Of a stretch of DNA of 64,000 nt, positions 32,201 to 41,072 are shown piece after piece; position 1 is the first letter of the stretch; every line of letters starts with the position of its first letter. The stretch comes from Ancylostoma caninum. Its lineage: Eukaryota > Nematoda > Chromadorea > Rhabditida > Ancylostomatidae. The stretch is taken from NCBI GenBank assembly GCA_037903475.1, contig JBAJFG010000549.1, forward strand, positions 434,001 to 498,000, in the 5' to 3' direction. Below the pieces are notes generated by a model. That model was not told where the DNA came from. It made no database searches and was given only the letters and a program-made list of their open reading frames with translations. Both the position numbers and the translations under genes were made by a program.

Positions 32201-34206
32201 CAGCTTTAGTCGGACATGCGTATAACATTGCAGTCAGGAGCTCTTGGAGATTTTTTTTCATGTAGAATTCTCGAAAACGATTCTTTGTTGGGATGGTGCC
32301 TTAGACTCCTTGAAGTGCTTTTGTTACAAATCACCTGTAGGAAACTGCTACTCCATTAGGGGTATAATCGTTCTCCATGCCTAAGAAGCACCCTTTCAAT
32401 ATTCCACATGAATCGGTGCTGAAGCCAGGAACGATCTGAAATTCTAAGTTTCCATGTCTGCTTGTTGGTGATTGGTTCCAGTAAAAGATGTAATATTCAC
32501 ATTCGACAGGTTCATTGGTTTCGGTGAGGTTACGTCATGGTTGTGGTGAAGGAGTCCTGAAAACGTGAAGATTTTTGAGCGCTATGGCTGTCTGTGTACT
32601 TGTTAAAATGAAGTGAAAATCGTCCACGAAGGTTCTTACATTTTTCGAGAAGCAACTACATGTGCAGAAACAGAAAAAAACTGAAATGAGATGAAAAGAG
32701 ATAATAGAGAGATAAAAATAGGATGAATAGAAATGTCCAAAGGCTATGCTCTGCGTTATCTCATTGATGAACTTCTAACAAAGTATTTACTACAATGCCG
32801 GTAGATCACTTTTGCCTCACAGAATAGCGAACATCTGGTCTGCCGCCTCGCACTACTTATGCGGCGCGGTAGACCAGCTGTGTGCAATAGTACTCGGGCG
32901 TTGCCGACATCATTGTTCAAGCCATAGCCACCCAAGCATTTTGGAAAGAGAACAACGGCACAAAAAACGGTGGAAAACATGAGTAAAACAGCAATAGTGG
33001 CTACGCCCGCGCCGCGTACGTGATGAGGCGCGGCAGACCCGATGCGCGGCACTGCGTGGTGCAAAAATGATTGACTGGGTCTGTAGATGATGTTTCATAA
33101 AAGACTCGAATGCGTTGGGTTTATATTGCTATTACCTTCGGAGTCGGTTGGGCCATTAGCCATCAGCAAATAGTAGAACCGAGCTGCGTCGAACCGTAGT
33201 AGACCAGCATCCACCGCTCCGCTGACGTTCAGCGTCGCAGAGCAGTAGATGCTGCCATCAACGAATGACGTCTTAGACTTGACGAAGAACTCGGAACCCT
33301 GGAATCAGCTGGGCTTGGATTAATCCTAAGGATGAATTTTGTGTAGGAGATAGACATTAGTATTCTAAAACACACTGTGCATGCTCTTGTTCGAGATTCA
33401 AGGTCATTAACTGCTTCTACCCAAAAGACCATGACGTGACTACATCGGCTTATGGTTGGCTTTTACGGATTTGGTTCACCTACCGCACTGGGTAGTCTCC
33501 AATTTGTTGGTTCTCCATTTGTTGTTGGATCTGTGGTTGCATTGACGTTGTAGGACAACTTCAGGGAGAGGGGTAGTCCTTGAAGGGCTGAACACTCGAT
33601 CACACTTTCGTCACCCTGAAATGGGGAAGAAATCCCTGGAACAATTCCCCTTGGAGGTGTCCGCTAACGCTGTATGAAGATGTGACACTTCCGCAAGTGC
33701 AGACACAGATATTTATGGTGCACTGTTCAGAAACATACGAATTTTGTTACAGAAAAATGCTTGAAAGTAGAAATGGGAATCACGGACTAGCCTCCTGCAT
33801 GAAATGTATAAAACTACTTGAAAAAAAAAACACTATTTTAGCTGCTCCTTTAGAGCCCTTATGGACTGAAATGAGAAGTCTCTCAGCTACTATTGCAGTT
33901 CCACAAACCATCAAGTCGTCCGAGGAGAACCCCACTGCCACGTAGACCTCATCAGCAGAGTCGGCATTCACAGACATCTCTATCTCCATGAGGTTTTCGC
34001 CGGTCAACAACCATGAGAATCGCATTCCATTGCAGCCCTGGTAGCATTCCGGATCCGCTGGCAGAAAACAGCCCTTCGTGCGTCCACAAGCAGAGTCATT
34101 GAACGCAGCATGACCCTAGAATCCACAGATAAGGAAAAATTCAGGATCATTCTGAAAGGCATACCACGTGGACGAATACTGAGGCGATGAGCGCTGCTAG
34201 CAGCAT
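19635..34206 (-). CDS. Four-DOMON cytochrome b561 transmembrane oxidoreductase (FRRS1-like), gene 2
   Basis: Thirty-two exons join in one open frame of 3099 bp (1032 residues), with every junction phase agreeing. Order: signal peptide (MLLAALIASVFVHV), four DOMON domains (about 15-181, 182-359, 360-537, 538-713), hinge, b561 core (about 752-935), Pro/Glu-rich tail and a C-terminal helix. Candidate haem histidines are H752 (LIKAH), H793 (VHRTFN), H833 (KKHTMVG) and H869 (VHRGIG). By family knowledge such proteins pass electrons across a membrane, for example from ascorbate to ferric chelates; the substrate here is inferred, not shown. FRRS1 of vertebrates has a single DOMON domain, so the fourfold array is an expansion. 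Start: the only ATG giving a signal peptide, 27 nt after a likely trans-splice acceptor. Exon coordinates are given in the block entries that follow. Confidence 0.9.
21057..23227 (-). other. Gene 2 exons 23-28: hinge and cytochrome b561 core
   Basis: Exons 23111-23227, 22856-22971, 22618-22711, 22348-22441, 21724-21803 and 21057-21220 encode residues 714-935. After a Ser/Thr-rich hinge come five hydrophobic segments: ILMILAWFFFVPTAVMFARF, the helix after VHRTFN, the helix after KKHTMVG, the helix after VHRGIG, and LSLMPLVVLLVLSAVFVCID. H752, H793, H833 and H869 sit at the family's haem-ligand positions. H791 and H859 are extra histidines beside two of them. The usual HG after the first ligand is HA here. 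The core looks intact. Confidence 0.9.
22111..22245 (+). mobile_element. Dispersed inverted-repeat element, copy A
   Basis: The left end is ggatgcaccattgaggttgc, and the right end is gggtaatctcagttatagatgc, its imperfect inverse. The inner motif gggtaaatttgagtggt is shared with copies near 48.5, 48.9 and 57.9 kb. It lies in the gene 2 intron between exons 26 and 27. Non-coding MITE. Confidence 0.65.
24508..24583 (-). other. tRNA-like segment (SINE-type or tRNA pseudogene)
   Basis: The minus strand reads gtagcccggATGGCTCAGTGG, an A-box, and then GCTGGTTCCACTCC, a B-box near GGTTCNANNCC, about 45 bases later. The 3' acceptor arm does not pair well with the 5' end, so a functional tRNA is unlikely. 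A tRNA-derived SINE head is the best reading. Confidence 0.55.
24651..24730 (-). other. Second tRNA-like segment
   Basis: The minus strand reads gcgcgcaTAGCTCAGTGGG (A-box), a plausible anticodon region, then AGGGGATCGAATCCTGCCCT (B-box in a T-arm that pairs). It is closer to a real tRNA than its neighbour at 24508-24583. I could not fold the acceptor stem convincingly, so it may be a SINE head or a tRNA relic. Confidence 0.5.
24835..24852 (-). repeat. Three telomere-type hexamers (TTAGGC)3
   Basis: The plus strand reads aagcct three times in a row, which is TTAGGC-type on the other strand, the nematode telomere unit. Another ttaggctta follows at about 24876. The tract lies inside the foldback element. 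Confidence 0.7.
25990..26556. repeat. CGAT-rich intron segment with inverted ends and a short tandem copy
   Basis: The intron between gene 2 exons 19 and 20 starts with aatcgccgcgatt (about 25971) and shows its near complement aaatcgcggcgat at about 26541. Inside, ggaatcaatagcgtaacgat is repeated as ggaatcagtagcgtaacgat (26092-26146). This may be a degenerate foldback transposon. Nothing coding was seen. Confidence 0.4.
27791..27910. mobile_element. 120-bp palindromic MITE in a gene 2 intron
   Basis: The ends are AGCTACATTTAT and ATAAATGTAGCT, followed inward by gcatcggagtcgga and its imperfect complement, so the whole element folds on itself. It lies between exons 17 and 18 of gene 2. No coding capacity. 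The target duplication is unclear. Confidence 0.75.
28843..30191 (-). other. Gene 2 exons 11-16: DOMON domain 3 (type A)
   Basis: Exons 30130-30191, 29896-29991, 29700-29795, 29487-29594, 29030-29134 and 28843-28909 encode residues 360-537. Landmarks are DATMCGVDKNC, the extra Cys pair in EQCYGGCNGM (C400, C404), YIAVGFSDDNKM, VIECSALQN, VRIPGEE, ELYCTALVNVSGW and VFTYNRTQKYYLLLASG. The exon pattern and phases equal those of domains 2 and 4. A (TGAA)n tract lies in the intron between exons 12 and 13. Confidence 0.88.
29819..29885. repeat. (TGAA)n microsatellite in a gene 2 intron
   Basis: About 16 tandem tgaa units with a few interruptions (gaacaaatgagtgaatg). The tract sits between the donor of exon 12 (29896) and the acceptor of exon 13 (29795), only about 10 bp from the exon 12 splice site. 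Length changes could matter for splicing. Confidence 0.95.
30249..32556 (-). other. Gene 2 exons 5-10: DOMON domain 2 (type B)
   Basis: Exons 32501-32556, 32335-32435, 31582-31681, 31237-31344, 30999-31103 and 30249-30312 encode residues 182-359. Landmarks are a linker, TDSCGILKGCF, PNGVAVSY, GIFVAVSFSLERRV, SIECSSLGN, QIYCSAVVNVQG and IFTYTAKPYFLIL. It lacks the extra Cys pair of domains 1 and 3. The block starts and ends at phase-1 introns, so it is a symmetric module that can be duplicated without a frameshift. Confidence 0.88.
30534..30682. mobile_element. CpG-rich inverted-repeat element, copy 2
   Basis: The ends are gatgcgtgtgtttgacgcgc and the inverse-like gactgacgtacgcatc next to tggtataattgccc. 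It lies in the gene 2 intron between exons 9 and 10. Short direct repeats (cgactgacgtgcgactgacg) near the right end add to the structure. No coding potential. Confidence 0.4.
32837..33039. mobile_element. GC-rich foldback element in gene 2 intron 4
   Basis: The left arm (from GGTCTGCCGCCTCGCA to gcggcgcggtagacc) and right arm (33003-33039, ending ggcgcggcagacc) are imperfect inverted copies of about 38 bp. They are far richer in GC than the intron around them. Probably a small non-autonomous transposon; no clear target duplication was found. Confidence 0.5.
33136..34115 (-). other. Gene 2 exons 2-4: DOMON domain 1 (type A)
   Basis: Exons 33909-34115, 33484-33615 and 33136-33298 encode residues 15-181. 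Landmarks are the Cys pair SACGRTKGC (C24, C30), an additional pair in ECYQGCNGM (C38, C42), YVAVGFSSDDLM, VIECSALQG, SIYCSATLNVSG and FYYLLMANG. Only three exons are used here, where domains 2-4 use six: exon 2 equals two exons fused, exon 4 equals two fused, and the short linker exon is absent. The last intron is phase 1, as at every later domain boundary. Confidence 0.88.
34165..34206 (-). other. Gene 2 exon 1: start codon and signal peptide
   Basis: The ATG occupies 34206-34204 on the minus strand. The exon encodes 14 hydrophobic residues (MLLAALIASVFVHV), read as the core of a secretory signal peptide, which fits DOMON domains facing outside or the lumen. The donor gtatgc follows. The next intron is only 49 bp (34116-34164), a size common in nematodes. 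Confidence 0.8.
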
Positions 34207-34233
34207 CGTTCCAAGAGTGACGAATTTCTACCA
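34207..34233 (-). promoter_or_regulatory. Gene 2 short 5' UTR after a likely spliced-leader acceptor
   Basis: Minus-strand reading upstream of the start codon shows ctcttttttgctatcag, a strong nematode 3' splice site, ending 27 nt before the ATG. No upstream exon was found that would make it a cis site, so spliced-leader trans-splicing is the simplest reading. The promoter itself would be further right and was not recognised. Confidence 0.5.
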
Positions 34234-37200
34234 CTGATAGCAAAAAAGAGGCGAGGTGGCGGGGCGTCCAAATACAACACGATCACTGATATAATGGCTT
34301 AACTGATAGTGGTGTCAAAATTCTCCATCGGCGAAGTTTTCACATATTTTGAGGGTGATGCGATGACATAAAAGTTCCAAGTCTGGGTAGGTTCAAGAAA
34401 TTTCTGGAAAAAAACTATGGCATCAATCCTAATTGTCGTCACCGAAATCATTTCCCGACTCTTTGATCCGCCAGTAACCGCCAGGAACGTCAGCCACTGC
34501 ATAGCGGAGAGGCCGATGGCAAAGTTTATCCGCAAGAATTGCGTGCTTCCAAAAATTCATAACGTTTATTAAAATCCTTTTTGTCCCCGCTATAGAATCC
34601 ATCTTGTTCCCGTCAATTCGAATTTGTAAGGATACGTACATGCAGGTGGAAGGAAGCCCGAGAATTTTCCATAGGTAGTTTCAAAATTTACGACAAAAAT
34701 CAGGACCGGTGTTGCAGCGTCTACAATCATGTGAAAGAGACGAACTGTATTTACTGGCTTCCGATCCAGATTTTTTGTTCGAGAGTTGGGACTATTTGTC
34801 ATTTTCCGGTTATTTTAACAGCTTTGGAAGTTCTCGACGTTATTTAAACCTCTAAAGAGCACATGTTTATGCAGTGATATGCAGTGTAGAACAGAACAGC
34901 TGTAGAGTTAGATGATAAGAATCGAAAAGAATTCGGCTGTTTCGCAGGAGAAGGTGAAAACCAACAAGAATAAGAGACCAGCATGTACAATTGGTGTCTT
35001 CCACGCCATTACGCGCTAAGATTTTTTTCAAGAATATCTTCAACGGCTCGGCTGAATAATCTCGAACTGTGCTGGTTGTTGCGTCATTTCAGTGATTTTG
35101 AATTTTCGAATTTTATTACAATAACTTGTTCCATGGATTCGTAGAACTTACGTATGTATTCCTGTTATTCTTAAGTACCTTTTTTTGAACAAAAAATGTC
35201 TATTTCGCCTAAGATTATTCGTTAGTCGAATAGCCGGATGTTCTGAAATTTCAAAAGGCCACTGACAATACTGTATTATTTTACGGAAGTGGTTAGAGCA
35301 ACATGTAAATTGCGCATTCTAAATGCTCATTCTTCTATGTCCCCTGTCATTTGGAAATTTTGAGAATAAGGAGAATTTTCACACCATTACCACTTGTGCC
35401 ACTAGCAGAGGGGTGGAAATTATCCGAAAAACATATCAGATTAGCGTGAATCTTAATTCATGAAAAGGGCTATAAACTTTCCCATATGAAGCACTGTTCA
35501 TGGACCTGGCATCAGAAAAACGCAGTCTTCTAGATCTCCCCCTGAGGCAGTAGTTTTTTCTTTGTTCCGGATCGCCTCTTTTCTTGTTTGCCAGATGCAT
35601 ATAACACTTAAGTGCACGAACCAAAGCAAAATCCACAACACAAATTTACTAATTGCTATCCGGAGTTACACGTTCCAAGGATGGCTTTCATTGTCAGGAC
35701 ACTGCGTTCTGTGGCACCAATTTATCCAAACCTCCCTCTAATCCACCAGTTGCCCAGTTATGCCATCGGAATTTTATTTTACCTTCAATTTGATCTGTCA
35801 TTACTTCTTCTTGATTTCGTCAGATTAACGAGTGCTGCCATCACCTGGGCGATGAGATCCAAACTTTATTGGACGCAAAATTTTGTTCGCCCTTATCACA
35901 GGAGTCGCTCTAATCGGTGTTCATCGTTGACCCTGCTGATACTCGGTTGAAAGACCGACTGACGTAACCCTTATGGCTTTGTGATAAGAAGTTTCACCTA
36001 TGGCGAAAACTTCGCTCATAGGAAATACGTCATGTATTAAAGCTCTATCTCATAAAATGATACTAGAACAGACGTAGGAAGTAGGGGTTGATGGAGCAAC
36101 TACAACCCTGAGCTACCTATGAATGGCTCCAGCTACCCAGCCTCACTTTTGAGTTTTTCGATGGACAAAAGATGAATAGCTTTGAGTACATAACTGCCAA
36201 CCTGCACTTATGCGCAAATTCTCCCTTCGACTTTTCAATTTTCGGAAGAAAAACGGACTTCAATTTCAACGCTTGAGTGGCGCTGTTTTCCATTATTGTA
36301 TCAGAAAACCTCCCTAAATGATAGCACTGAATTCGTTGACATGTGCTCACTTAATCTAAAACATCGGGATTCAGATGCAACATTCTGAGACATGTAGATC
36401 GTTGTTATCGATCCATTTCAGAATTAACCCTCTCCCTATTGGTCATCTTTTTTTAGACAACAATGAGTTCGAAAATTAAAATTAAAGTAGAGGAAGATGA
36501 GGAGAAATGTAACTTGTTTAAGTAAATACGATGGAAAAATAGATAATTCCTCCACAGCTGATGTGCTTTCCTCCTCGTTATGATCTACAGAAATGATCTA
36601 TCCTCGATCAATTCCAGTCCCACAGTGCTGGCAGTTGCCATACTGTCTTTGCAGCTGCTACTGTTCACACATGTTTTCCTTTTCCTTCCTGATTTTTTTC
36701 TTTCCTAACATCATTTCGTAATAGGCACGCGATATCCATCATGACGCTTTTGTCAGCAGCCGTATTCACTTGAATATCTGAACATTGATTCTTGGACTCT
36801 TGGATTTTTTTCGACTTAGCAAGTGGAAATTTCACATGATTTGTCGAAATCAGGGTGTAGGTAGTCAAGCTAGCAATGGATTGAGTTCCAAGTCGATGTT
36901 ATTACCAGATAATAAAAACAAAATAGAACCTTAGCTATGTAAGCTTTTAACTCATCGATCTAGCAAAAATATTGAAGCTCGAATCATTTGATCTGATCGA
37001 TATTCAATCGATTCGATATTCGTTGGAGTCCGAATAGATTTGAGTACGAAATTTCAGTATTGATCTTTTAGCTGAAATATTACTCTTCATAGAACTCCAC
37101 ACTTGTGAGCCCCTTCATGTTTTTTTTCATTTAAATGAGTAGTTCAGCTTCTCAAAAAAAAATCTTTGCTGTCTCTTTGATTTCTTCCTGCTAGTTTAGA

Positions 37201-40200
37201 GAATTTAAACTTCAAATCCAATCCAAAAAATGGTTGGATTTACTTTTTTTGACCACTCGAGCTTTTAGATGTAGCTAACTTTTTTTTAAAATATGAGCTG
37301 GTTCGCCACTGCATCAAAAAATGGTGACTGAATGATTAAGCATACCACCACCGCAATTATACTCCTCAAATGTATGACGTTTTCGGTCACCGCGCTTGCG
37401 GCGGCACTGTTTTCGATAGTTATCGATCGGTTGTTGCCGACGCGAGCGCCAGCTGCGCGCCGCGTACAATCGACCTGTACCGAAACAAGTGTCACTCGCA
37501 GCCACTACGACTGAAATCGCCACGTTTTTCGAGAAATGTAGCAGCAATCTATGATAATATGAACTAATGGTTCTCAATGTGTACAAAAGCAACATTCAAA
37601 GGTTAATTACTTGATTTCTATGGCCACTTTCTTCTCCATTTATCTTATAAGTCCCCTCGTGAAATATGTATTTTCCATCTTGCACAAAAAACTTGTTCCT
37701 TCTGAATTAATTTGAATGTTTTCCAGTAGTTCACAAATCACTGCCAATGTTTTGTAGATAGAGAGAGGTCATTGGACTTTTATGGCTGTTTTCTCTCACT
37801 TCATTTCAAATTCGTGCAGAAAATTCCGTTAAAACTTGAACTCTTGCCAGACAGTGTCCTTTGCACTGTTGTTCGTTGATAAGACAATTAAATGCAAAGT
37901 GTCAGGTTCTGATGCGGGTGTTTTGCAGGAAGAGGGTAAATAGGAAGTGAAATTTGCGGAATCGACTCGGCGATAGCAAGAGGCAGAATCTGTAGTTTCT
38001 TTATTTAGTGCTCGTTTCTGATTTCTTCCCTTTTATCAATAAAAATGAAAGCACAATGCACGATTATGTTTGGCAAAAAAAACTCAAGTCTGGATGGTTT
38101 TGTTATACATATGACTAGAGATTTTTTTCATATTTGTTATGTTCATCTCTTTTTTTGCCATTGTTTTCCTCGTCACAAAAGTTGAGCTCCTTTGAGACGT
38201 AAATAAACAAACGACTAAATACCTCATTCCTCAGCGGAATTCCTACCAAACGAGGCATTGCTACACCTTTGTACGAAGATGCCCATATGCTTAAGGATTT
38301 GTGCCGACGAAACAATCGCATTGCTTGCATCGTTCGCCTATTGTTAGTCTTGGCAATAGGCTTTCTCAGACAAACTTTCTTTCGCGCACCGCAGGCTTGG
38401 TGAGCCCAATCCGACCCCAATGCCATAGTTGCCAAAGACAAGGGGCAAATGCAAAACTGATTATGCCCAAAATAAAGGCTAGAAAAAGCCAGTGGTGAAC
38501 ATGGGGCAACACGAGACCATAAAGCGTTTATTAAACCTGGTGCTAAGAGAAATGCAGTGATTTGCAAAAAAGGTTAACAGGCATAAAGAAAGGGACATCA
38601 AGTGACGACTAATTAAGACAGTTGGGTCGTGATTAGCTCGATGTAATACATTAAGGGAACGATGGTCCCAGCGTTAGCATGTACTAGAAAGAAGAGAGTC
38701 AGATATACACAATGAATTATGAATGCATTCAAAACTCAAGGAAATAGATTAAAAAAGGATCACAGCCGCCCTCGGCACGACCATGGGTGCGGTACGACGG
38801 CCTTCCCATAAACGGGAGCGATCGCTTCGCGACACTTTCGAAACTTCCACGGAACTTGCGCGAAACTCCCGAAAAAATCGACACATGACGTCAGATTTCC
38901 GCGGAGGTTCCGAAAATTGGGTTTGAATAGTAAGTCAGGCTCCGCGGAAGTTCCGAAAATCAGTAAGCTCCGCGGAAGTTCCGAAAGTTTGTCTGGGTTA
39001 TTTATACTCTGTGCAGAGCGACTGACGCGCATATGCAAAGTTTTCGGAAGCGGCTGGTTCTTTGCGGAATTCTGCGCCTAATGTCGTTGCCTTGATAGTT
39101 TGATGTCGTGATAGTTCGAACTTGTTCTCGTAATGCTACAGATCTCGGTCGCACCCTGTTTATACTTGTTTCGATCAAGAATTACGCGATGAGTGGAGTG
39201 AGCTTCTCTATCTGTCGCGTTGTTGCCGATGCCTAGCCGCCAAGAGGAACTATCAGGTTTTAACATACTATACATAGGCATCCGTGATGGTGCATTTGCC
39301 GCGGCCTCGAGAACGCGGTGCGACCGCGCCGCTCGCGCTAGAAACCTCTCCGCGACAACAACCGATAAGGTTCTTTCAAGTCTTTGTTCAGTTTTTTTGG
39401 TAGTTATCATCAAACATGATGAAAAACTACTAAGAGAAGCCTAATTTGCTACCACAGCGCCGATTCCAGCGCGAGCGGGAGCGGCTGCGTGCCTATTTGA
39501 TCGACGCCAACTGTAAGTCCTTACGCATTTTAAGTTCGCGATTTTTCCGATTCATTGCTATTTTTCCGTAACAGCTTCTATCGGTTCGAAAGCGCTTTTC
39601 TTCCTCTACAGAATTCATCACATGCTTTCTCCAGAAATATTACTTTCCTTAATTCTTAGACTCAGGAAGAAAAACGTCAATTCGAGAAAATATGCACTAT
39701 ATTCAATGATGTGAGGAAAGCACCCGTTGCTGTTTGAAAGCATAAGCTCTGTAGTATATGTATAACGCGGAATAACAATGTTTTGATGGCCTTTTGAGCT
39801 TCAACTGAATGCCAGGATAGGAGGGTGTCGGATGTGCTTTTTTTCTGTGACTCAATGTTCCATTTCGTAGGCTTACAGAACTTGCGAACTATCGGTTCGA
39901 AGAAAATGATTGCAACATTTTTGAAGAGCACGAAAGCGATTTCTGATCTTGAATGAAGTACATACACCTATAAGTTATCGATTTGGTGGAGAAAACTGCA
40001 ACTGAAAAAACAGCCCAACGACTTATGTATATTATAACCACAGCTATCGAGTAGCTTCACTAGAGTCGTACCCAAGCCAAAGAAAAGCACGCTCTACTCT
40101 TCTTTTCCGTACATCTTTCTTATCTACCTATAGTTTGCTCTTCCAAAACCATCACAATGTCAGCTGTGATGGCAAATGAAGTGTGTTTGAATAGGGATCA

Positions 40201-41072
40201 ATACAGTACTCGTTCGATATGAATCCGAAATCTTGGCTCTTGGCTCTGGGACCTTACTGATAGCCTTTTGAGGCATTCATTTGAATTTTGTAGAAGTTCT
40301 TATCTAAGTTTTCGTGGCTTATGAGAGGGTCTAGTGTTTTTTGTGATACTTTGTGGTATTTTATAAATGGATCGTTCTTTTATTTGATTTATTTTCATTT
40401 GAAGCTTATCAGAATCGTGCCTGTATAAGCCTCTTCTTTAGACTTTCATGGATGAACATCTCTCACTCTTGACATTGTGATCCATCCTGGGTTTGTCAGC
40501 CAACACAAGCTCCAGTTTCAGACCGCTACCACTGTTTTCGCATGGGAATTAATGTGTTCTGTATTCGTTTTCTAGAAAATTCTCTCAAAATTTTCTCTGT
40601 ATACCTCCTGCAACCAGTTGGCTTGGGAATTCTTCGTAAACAGACGTTCAATTAGCAGCTTTCATTAATTATGAGAAACCACAAAATAAACAACTCTATG
40701 TCGCAATTTTTCTATGAAGAACTATAAAATAACAGTCTCTGAAGTCGAGGAACAAAGCAACTGAGAATGAGGAGGAGATGAGGCTGTGGCCTTCGCCAAG
40801 GAGGCATCAGCTATGATTAGGGAGAAATACATATATTTGTAACCTTTCAAACAAGGTTTACAAATGACGAGAACATATCACCAGTGGCGTGGCGTTGTGT
40901 AGAAAACAAGGGAAAAGAAGAAGATGATGATGATGATGAAGAGGAAGAAGAAAATACACAGAATGGAGCCGTTTCCGTAGAAATTTGAGCAGGCGGAACC
41001 AATCCGACTCCATGTGAATTTTTCAATTCGAATCAATTTCGGACGAGTTTACACAAGGGCCAGTGTTCTGGT
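34234..41072. other. Intergenic region upstream of gene 2
   Basis: Presumably includes the promoter of gene 2 (start at 34206), though no TATA or other element could be assigned with confidence. Contains the ccgcgg repeats near 38.9 kb, CpG-rich patches near 37.4 and 39.3 kb, and a GAT/GAA-rich patch at 40920-40955. No gene recognised. Confidence 0.55.
38893..38993. repeat. Short repeats of ctccgcggaagttccgaaaa
   Basis: Three copies of a CcGCGGAaGTTCCGAAA motif at about 38897, 38942 and 38968; the last two follow in tandem at about 26 bp. Each holds a small palindrome (ccgcgg). The surroundings (38760-39060) are GC-rich and lack a gene. Confidence 0.7.

Noticed and set aside
38115..38567. 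150-codon minus-strand frame
   Set aside because: It starts with a weak hydrophobic stretch but has no family motif, and the composition fits unconstrained sequence.
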